Assembly: GCA_002411085.1 (NCBI GenBank)
Contig: DHQK01000214.1
Coordinates: 1-5,256, forward strand
Source: Marinilabilia sp. UBA5340
Lineage (GTDB): Bacteria > Bacteroidota > Bacteroidia > Bacteroidales > Marinilabiliaceae
DNA length: 5,256 bases
Direction: 5' to 3'
The translations under genes and the position numbers were made by a program. The notes beneath the pieces were generated by a model, which made no database searches, was not told the DNA's origin, and saw nothing but the letters and a program-made list of their open reading frames with translations. Below, in pieces: positions 1-5,256 of the stretch; position 1 is the stretch's first letter, and every line of letters starts with the position of its first letter.

Positions 1-1265
1 ATTAACTTGGAATCGTGGAAATCACCATCATATTTAAGCACCTCATTGTCGGGATGTTGCTGAGAAGAAATTCCCTCATTCCCATTATCCAGGTAAATCA
101 AACCATCTTTGTAATTACATTGCGAAAGTGCTGTCCACCATTGCCAGGAAGTGGCATTGGCCAATGTAAGATCATAATGAATTACACGCGCCACATATAA
201 GGCAGTTTTCATTCCCAGGTCGCGTATATTGCCACCTTCTATGTCATCATTTTCTTCAAGGATACAGAACTCACTCTGCCAAAAATCCATTGAGGGGTTA
301 ACAACATTCATACTGTCGCGTAGCTTTGTGCGAACATCAATAAGTTTCTCTACGGGCCAGGTGGTAAAGTAACTATGACCTGAAAACAGCGGTGCCGAAT
401 TTTTTAACTCACCAATGTACATTGGACTGTCAGGGTCAAGAAATACTCTGAATTGATTTGAACTGCCTGCATATTGTGCTGATTTTTCATACAAAAAATT
501 TAATTCTGCTGCCTCGCCCAATGCAAGATGTGTCTTGAGCCCACGCTTTTCAAATTCATGATCCAAAAAATTTGTCAGAACGAAAAGATCCTCATTTGCA
601 GCAGGAGTCCCCTCCTGTGTTGGATTACTCCAATCCCATTGTGGTTCATTGTAGGGACTCAGATATGTAAACCCAAGTCCCTTTTGTTCAAAATGATGAC
701 ACACTTCCGCCAGAAAACGGGCATAATCATCCAGTTTGCCATCCTGAATATTTAGTCGGGTACGGTTGGGTGCAGAAAAAGCTTTTCCGTTTTTGGTAAA
801 ATGAACCGGTGCAGAATTTGGAAAAGCGAGCGTATTTTCCACTCCAAATTTATGTGCCTGTTTCAAGAACCATTGCTGCCCCGCCTGTTTAGCCCAATTA
901 TAAGAGCCGTCAGCATTCAAAAAACATTCCGCCTTGCGCCACGGATTCACAATACCACTGCTATCACCTTGCTCCATGCTTCCTGCCCCTATATTAAAAC
1001 GCCACAATGATAGTCCTATTCCTTTAGGATTGCCCATCTCATCCAACTCTTTACTAAAGAGCCACTCGGCCATTTTCTCTCTTTTGAAAGCAGGCCAGTT
1101 GGCACCTACAAACTGAACACGCCAGGCATCAGAGGCACCAAACGAATGCATTACCTGATACTCTTTATCTTTATTAATATATATAGAAAGCCGTTCTTTC
1201 TTCTGGCTCCAAAGTAGACCTGACAATAAAAAAAACAGCCCTGCTACTAACATTGATCTTCTCAT
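1..1265 (-). CDS. Secreted GH30-family glycoside hydrolase, 3' end missing
   Basis: This is a retaining O-glycosyl hydrolase of clan GH-A, family GH30, probably cleaving beta-linkages of a plant, algal or fungal glycan in the periplasm or outside the cell. Reading starts at the ATG complementary to 1263-1265 and stays open for 421 codons to the left edge. Residues 1-20 form a signal peptide (MRRSM, a hydrophobic stretch, then LLWSQ); no lipobox cysteine is visible, so it is probably not a lipoprotein. Family-like motifs follow: SFGASDAW (residues 41-48), LSLWRFNIGAGS (about 85-96), LSPYNEPQWDW with the likely acid/base Glu207 in the NEP motif, and DFWQSEF with the likely nucleophile Glu332. 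SWQWWTALS (about 373-381) should line the active site. The end of the barrel and the C-terminal part of the side beta-domain lie outside the window. The motifs recall the Glyco_hydr_30_2 (O-glycosyl hydrolase) type. I cannot assign a subfamily or substrate; xylan, beta-1,6-galactan and beta-1,6-glucan remain possible. It is divergent from the HTCS gene, as expected in a PUL. No Shine-Dalgarno sequence is seen. Confidence 0.88.
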   Translation of the reverse strand, partial: MRRSMLVAGLFFLLSGLLWSQKKERLSIYINKDKEYQVMHSFGASDAWRVQFVGANWPAFKREKMAEWLFSKELDEMGNPKGIGLSLWRFNIGAGSMEQGDSSGIVNPWRKAECFLNADGSYNWAKQAGQQWFLKQAHKFGVENTLAFPNSAPVHFTKNGKAFSAPNRTRLNIQDGKLDDYARFLAEVCHHFEQKGLGFTYLSPYNEPQWDWSNPTQEGTPAANEDLFVLTNFLDHEFEKRGLKTHLALGEAAELNFLYEKSAQYAGSSNQFRVFLDPDSPMYIGELKNSAPLFSGHSYFTTWPVEKLIDVRTKLRDSMNVVNPSMDFWQSEFCILEENDDIEGGNIRDLGMKTALYVARVIHYDLTLANATSWQWWTALSQCNYKDGLIYLDNGNEGISSQQHPDNEVLKYDGDFHDSKL

Positions 1266-1310
1266 AAAACAATTTGTTAAATTTTAAACAACACCATCAA
1301 ATTAAGTTAA

Positions 1311-1363
1311 TTATCATTCATGTCTTCATTAAAAAACATTCACTCAATCTAACTTATCATTCA
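1311..1363. repeat. Direct repeat TTATCATTCA, two copies
   Basis: The 10-mer TTATCATTCA occurs at 1311-1320 and at 1354-1363, 43 bp apart from start to start, which is close to four helical turns. Its 8-bp core ATCATTCA recurs at 1440-1447, a further 84 bp on (about eight turns), inside the predicted HTCS promoter. Spaced direct repeats suit an AraC-type regulator that binds as a dimer, but the region is AT-rich and the function is only inferred. Confidence 0.4.
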
Positions 1364-1432
1364 ACACCCCCGTTATCAACAAGAAAAAATATCACAACTA
1401 AAGCACTACAAAACAACAACTTGACCATGATA

Positions 1433-1465
1433 TTTGTAAATCATTCATAATTTTTCATACTTTTG
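1433..1465 (+). promoter_or_regulatory. Predicted Bacteroidota-type promoter of the HTCS gene
   Basis: TTTG at 1433-1436 and TACTTTTG at 1458-1465 are separated by 21 bp. This fits the known Bacteroides consensus of a -33 TTTG and a -7 TAnnTTTG with a spacer of about 19-21 bp, recognised by the primary sigma factor of this phylum. Transcription would begin near 1471-1474, leaving a leader of about 130 to 160 nt before the candidate start codons at 1601 and 1631. One ATCATTCA copy (1440-1447) lies inside the spacer. In an AT-rich region a chance match is possible. Confidence 0.6.
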
Positions 1466-1550
1466 AATTATTTATAACACTAAAAAAGGCGTTTTCTATG
1501 TCTCAGAAAATTCAGTCATGATAAAAATCAGAAGCGCATTCACTTGAAAA

Positions 1551-1616
1551 TATCTGTAAACTGTTTTTCTTTTGATTAATTTGCTTCGCAGTATATAGCA
1601 ATGACATTTACAGATA
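1551..1616. repeat. Perfect 10-bp inverted repeat around the HTCS start
   Basis: TATCTGTAAA at 1551-1560 is the exact reverse complement of TTTACAGATA at 1607-1616. The 46 bases between the arms contain the upstream start codon at 1601, and the right arm covers codons 3 to 6 from that start. The pairing does not extend on either side. It could be an operator, or a long-loop mRNA hairpin in the leader; neither is shown. Confidence 0.45.
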
Positions 1617-4600
1617 ATAACACATACAATATGCATCAAACCTTTAAGTCAGGAATAATTTTCATTTTCATTATCATTGCATCACTCACTCAAAGTTCTG
1701 CAGCCGTAAACATTTTAAAAAATTACAGTGTAGAAGTAATAAACAGTAACCGGGGACTTCCTTCTGATGATGTCAAAGATGTTTTTCAGGATTCAAAAGG
1801 TTTTTTATGGTTTTGTACTACTGAAGGACTTATTCGCTATGATGGTTACACATTAAAAACTTATTCCATTGCGCGTCACCACAATAAAGGCCTTATTACC
1901 AACCAGTTTAATGCAATCACTGAAGACCAAAAAGGGTTCCTGTGGTGCGCGACAGACCGTGGAATTGCAAAACTTGACAGGCAAGTAGAGACGTTTGTTT
2001 TTTTCAATACCCAGTCTCCCGCACCCTACACCTTGTCATACGATGTCATTGAATCTATCGTCATTGATCATAAAAACAATTTATGGCTGGGCACCGCAGG
2101 AGCAGGAGTAAATGTAATTAACCCTGAAACGGGAGTAATTGCCACTTACAGCTTATCGTCCGGTACTGCGGGCATGAACTCCGACTGGATAACCAACATT
2201 TACGAAGATAAATCCAATAACATCTGGATATCCTCATGGCAGGGAGCATTAACCTTAGTCAGCCCATCAGGAGAAACCATTAAGTCATGGGTGAAGAAAG
2301 ACTTCCCATTACAACTCACACATTTCTCACCCTATTCGATGACCCAGTCCGGAAAAAATGATTACTGGCTGGGGCTATGGGGAGATGGCATCATTCACTT
2401 TTCATTGCAAGAGGACAGCCTGATTGTAAAAGATCACATAAAACCAGATACTTCAGGTGCTGAATCACCGGAAAATATTATTTTCGACCTGATCTTTGAT
2501 AAAAACGGATCACTTTGGGTGGGTACTCCTACGGGTCTGATGTTAATGAATCATCCTGAAGATGCTGCAGCCCCCTTCATACGATTTGACAATAAATCAA
2601 GCCAGATTTCACTATCAAACAACGAAGCTTTTACTCTACTGATTGATGCATCCGGCCTTATATGGGTGGGTACTTCAGGCGGTGGTGTCAATAAAATTGA
2701 CAATAAAATAAGACTCTTTGAACCGAGAAGAATTTCCAACAAATCACTTTTCCAGGAAAGCCAGTCGGTCTCTTCCTTTTTACGAACCAATTCAAACGAT
2801 CTGTATATTGGAGTAAAAAGTCTTGGATTCGGGAGGTACAATCCCAAAGACCAATCCTTTGTTCAATACACCAACCTCCCTGAATTCAAACAACTTCCTA
2901 AGGATCTGAATACCGTAAATTGTTTCCTTCAGGACTCCAAAGGATTCCTTTGGCTGGGAACACGTTACGAGGGGGTTATAAAATACAATCCCCAATCAGG
3001 AGAACATATTGTGATAAACAAAAATAATACCCTGTACAATTTCCCTTCAAGAGAAATATTCGACATCCAGGAAGACCCTTTTGGTCATATCTGGATTGCA
3101 ACAGAAAACGGATTATACAAATTTGTCTCCTCTGGCGCAAACAGTTTCTCCAACTTCATGATTATAAGGTACGACTCAACTCCCGATACCCCCAACACGC
3201 TTAGCAGCAATCGAATTTCAAAAATTCTTATAGACCGCAACAATCATTTATGGGCGGCCACGCTGGATGGCGGGGTAAACCACTCTGTATCTGACATCAC
3301 CAAACATTACCCCCTGGAATTTCAACGATATCAGGCTGCGGAAAAAGACAGTAACGGTTTAATTACTGATCATATATTAACCATGTTTGAAGACAACGTT
3401 GGTAATATCTGGATTGGATCCGGGGGGGGAGGCTTATTCCGTTGGGATCCTGAAGAGCAAATCTTTTTATCGTTTGAGGCATACGTTTCCGGTGATATTA
3501 TCTACACCATAAACCAGGACAACCACAATCATATTTGGATAGGAACCAACAGAGGCCTGACCAGAATAAAAATTGAAAATAACGAGATAGTGTCCAATTA
3601 CTTTCTCGAAGAAAACGGGCTCCAGGGAAATATTTTCAACAAAGGAGCTTCATTCAAAGACATTGAAGGCAACCTTTATTTTGGAGGTAATCAAGGATTT
3701 AACATATTCACCCCCCTGAATATTGAGCCGGACAACTTCATACCGCCAGTAGTAATCACCGATGTAAAAATCATGAATAAGCCGGTTTCCGTTACCACCA
3801 CACCAGAAAAACCAATTGTGCTCAACCATTTTCAAAACAACTTTTCCGTAACCTTCGCTGCCCTATCCTATTCACAGCCCGAGAATAATAAATACGCAGT
3901 TTTTCTGGAAGGACTGGAAGATACATGGAGAGTAATGGATGCGGATATGCGCACCCTCAATTATGCCAATCTAACTCCGGGAAATTACACCCTGCACATC
4001 AAAGGATCCAATAGCCAGGGACACTGGAATCCGACTCCTGAAAAACTGTATATCAAAGTCACTCCTGCCCCATATAAAACATGGTGGGCATTCTCATTTT
4101 ATGTCTTGGTCTTCGGTGGCATTTTTTACCTGGCATTCAGAACAAAGCAAAAAAACCAGGAAGTCAAACATGCTCTGAAAATTGAGCATATCGAAAGACA
4201 AAAATCAGAAAAACTTAACTTTTTCAAACAGGATTTATTTTCAAATATTTCACACGAATTCCTTACCCCGCTTAGTATTCTCTCCTGTCTGATTGATGAC
4301 TGGCGTCATGCCCGAACAAAACCCAACAACAAAGATCTCTCACTAGCGGAAAGAAACATTAACCGACTCAACCGCCTGAACAGACAGTTTCTTTACTTCA
4401 GCAAATCTGAAATAGAAAACCTTTCACTCAACGTAAACAAAGGAAATTTAAAAACTTTTACTCAAAATATCTGTGACAACTTTGCTCCCCTTGCCCGCAA
4501 AAAGAATATTTTTTTCACATACGATATTGATTGCCCCGAAGTATTACTGTGGTTTGATCAGGAAAAACTGGATATTGTACTCTACAATTTATTGTCCAAT

Positions 4601-5256
4601 GCCTTCAAATTTACGCCCAAAGACCAATCCATCTCACTATCGCTCCACATTACAAAAAGAAATAACAAAACCTTCGCTATTTTTCAGATCAAAGACACAG
4701 GCAAAGGTATAGCTGTTGAATTTCAACCTTCTATTTTCGACCGACATAAAACCATCTCAAACAACAACAGCCCCGAAGGTGGTTTCGGCATAGGCTTATC
4801 TCTTACCCGATCTATGATTGAAACGCATAAAGGAGAAATTGCTTTGTCGAGTATACCGGAGAAGGGCACCACTGTTTCTTTCTCTATTCCGGTAAGCAGA
4901 AATGCCTTCGACAAACCAGAAATAACTGATAACCAACAAGCCCCCATCCCTCCCGGCTTCATTGAAGCAGAGAACATAGAAGAAGAAACCATTCTCAGAA
5001 TAAAAAACCTACAACAAACCTCTGATCAAAAGCCCAAAATTCTGCTGGTGGAGGACAATACTGATTTTCGAAGATTACTTAAAGGCAATCTGGATGGAAT
5101 CTTTTCGGTCCTGGAGGCTCCCAATGGAATTATAGGCTATGAAATGGCCATTAATAAGCTACCGAACATCATCATTTCTGATGTCCTTATGCCCTCGATG
5201 AGCGGAATAGAATTGTGCAAAAAAATAAAACAAAACGAAGCCACTGCACACATTTA
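1601..5256 (+). CDS. Hybrid two-component system sensor/regulator (HTCS), 3' end missing
   Basis: This is a one-protein signalling system of the kind that controls glycan use in Bacteroidota, spanning the inner membrane. Residue numbers count from the ATG at 1601. A signal peptide or N-terminal membrane anchor lies at about 11-35 (hydrophobic 18-29, then SSAA). The periplasmic sensor has 14 Reg_prop propeller repeats of the form D..G.LWiGT; their key aromatics are W70, W115, W162, W209, W256, W306, W355, Y402, W451, W498, W551, W604, W646 and Y693, enough for two seven-bladed propellers. A Y_Y_Y domain follows (about 755-820; Y765, Y788, Y796), then one membrane helix (about 829-846) and a charged linker. 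The kinase has its H-box at NISHEFLTPL with His885, N-box NLLSNAFKF with Asn1000, G1 box DTGKGI (from Asp1032) and G2 box GGFGIGLSL (1060-1068). The receiver begins near 1146 with VEDN (Asp1152) and has the phospho-acceptor Asp1194 in SDVLMP. Codon 1218 is the last whole one; the rest of the receiver and an expected AraC-type HTH are beyond the edge. The ATG at 1631 is an alternative start that gives a more typical signal peptide. Confidence 0.95.
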   Translation, partial: MTFTDNNTYNMHQTFKSGIIFIFIIIASLTQSSAAVNILKNYSVEVINSNRGLPSDDVKDVFQDSKGFLWFCTTEGLIRYDGYTLKTYSIARHHNKGLITNQFNAITEDQKGFLWCATDRGIAKLDRQVETFVFFNTQSPAPYTLSYDVIESIVIDHKNNLWLGTAGAGVNVINPETGVIATYSLSSGTAGMNSDWITNIYEDKSNNIWISSWQGALTLVSPSGETIKSWVKKDFPLQLTHFSPYSMTQSGKNDYWLGLWGDGIIHFSLQEDSLIVKDHIKPDTSGAESPENIIFDLIFDKNGSLWVGTPTGLMLMNHPEDAAAPFIRFDNKSSQISLSNNEAFTLLIDASGLIWVGTSGGGVNKIDNKIRLFEPRRISNKSLFQESQSVSSFLRTNSNDLYIGVKSLGFGRYNPKDQSFVQYTNLPEFKQLPKDLNTVNCFLQDSKGFLWLGTRYEGVIKYNPQSGEHIVINKNNTLYNFPSREIFDIQEDPFGHIWIATENGLYKFVSSGANSFSNFMIIRYDSTPDTPNTLSSNRISKILIDRNNHLWAATLDGGVNHSVSDITKHYPLEFQRYQAAEKDSNGLITDHILTMFEDNVGNIWIGSGGGGLFRWDPEEQIFLSFEAYVSGDIIYTINQDNHNHIWIGTNRGLTRIKIENNEIVSNYFLEENGLQGNIFNKGASFKDIEGNLYFGGNQGFNIFTPLNIEPDNFIPPVVITDVKIMNKPVSVTTTPEKPIVLNHFQNNFSVTFAALSYSQPENNKYAVFLEGLEDTWRVMDADMRTLNYANLTPGNYTLHIKGSNSQGHWNPTPEKLYIKVTPAPYKTWWAFSFYVLVFGGIFYLAFRTKQKNQEVKHALKIEHIERQKSEKLNFFKQDLFSNISHEFLTPLSILSCLIDDWRHARTKPNNKDLSLAERNINRLNRLNRQFLYFSKSEIENLSLNVNKGNLKTFTQNICDNFAPLARKKNIFFTYDIDCPEVLLWFDQEKLDIVLYNLLSNAFKFTPKDQSISLSLHITKRNNKTFAIFQIKDTGKGIAVEFQPSIFDRHKTISNNNSPEGGFGIGLSLTRSMIETHKGEIALSSIPEKGTTVSFSIPVSRNAFDKPEITDNQQAPIPPGFIEAENIEEETILRIKNLQQTSDQKPKILLVEDNTDFRRLLKGNLDGIFSVLEAPNGIIGYEMAINKLPNIIISDVLMPSMSGIELCKKIKQNEATAHI

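Larger units (their letters stand above)
1266..1600. other. AT-rich divergent intergenic region
   Basis: This 335-base gap separates the two divergent genes and must hold the control region of both. I find no open frame with protein-like composition and no tRNA or other RNA gene. It holds one good plus-strand promoter match, three copies of ATCATTCA (1313-1320, 1356-1363, 1440-1447), and the left arm of an inverted repeat at 1551-1560. No perfect promoter match was found for the minus-strand hydrolase. Confidence 0.8.

Noticed and set aside
15..1116. Several short plus-strand open frames across 15-200, 528-755, 801-1010 and 934-1116.
   Set aside because: They lie opposite the GH30 gene, which is open for 421 codons with conserved catalytic motifs. 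The small frames show no recognisable domain.
1298..1305. Possible -7 element for the minus-strand hydrolase (TTAATTTG read on the minus strand).
   Set aside because: It misses the A of TAnnTTTG and there is no TTTG at the proper distance upstream, so I do not annotate a promoter.
1337..1544. CATTCACT direct repeat at 1337-1344 and 1537-1544, exactly 200 bp apart.
   Set aside because: Only 8 bp with no flanking similarity in an AT-rich region; chance is likely.
1531..1587. Possible leader hairpin pairing GAAGC near 1531 with GCTTC near 1583.
   Set aside because: Only five base pairs across a long loop, without a U-tract or extended stem; not supportable as a terminator or riboswitch.
2551..3835. 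Minus-strand open frames at 2551-2847, 2792-2995 and 3650-3835.
   Set aside because: They are antisense to the propeller repeats of the HTCS gene, whose periodic motifs show that the plus frame is the coding one.
4473..4992. Plus-strand frame 4473-4712 and minus-strand frame 4723-4992.
   Set aside because: Both overlap the kinase ATP-binding domain, where N, G1 and G2 boxes are read in the HTCS frame.

Overview
The window looks like Bacteroidota DNA. Three things point there: a hybrid two-component system (HTCS) sensor with paired beta-propellers, a Y_Y_Y domain and a fused receiver (an architecture characteristic of this phylum); a Bacteroidota-type promoter (TTTG, 21 bp, TAnnTTTG); and AT-rich start regions without an obvious Shine-Dalgarno sequence. 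The content is typical of a polysaccharide utilization locus (PUL). The sequence alone does not fix the genus or habitat.

Layout: positions 1-1265 hold the N-terminal 421 residues of a minus-strand secreted glycoside hydrolase of family GH30, cut by the left edge. Positions 1266-1600 are a very AT-rich divergent intergenic region with one convincing plus-strand promoter, three copies of ATCATTCA, and the left arm of a 10-bp inverted repeat whose right arm lies just inside the next gene. Positions 1601-5256 hold a plus-strand HTCS regulator, 1218 codons long before the right edge cuts it inside its receiver domain. Both genes are open through the whole window; no complete gene is present. I see no RNA gene, insertion sequence, CRISPR array or terminator.

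How the parts probably work together (inference from PUL biology): the HTCS periplasmic propellers would sense an oligosaccharide released from a specific glycan, the cytoplasmic histidine kinase would pass phosphate to the fused receiver, and a C-terminal AraC-type DNA-binding domain (expected beyond the right edge) would activate glycan-degrading genes, plausibly including the divergent GH30. The glycan cannot be named from this window. I do not see a clearly new system here. The most useful leads are the repeats in the intergenic region, the inverted repeat around the start codon, and an unusual H-box residue in the kinase.
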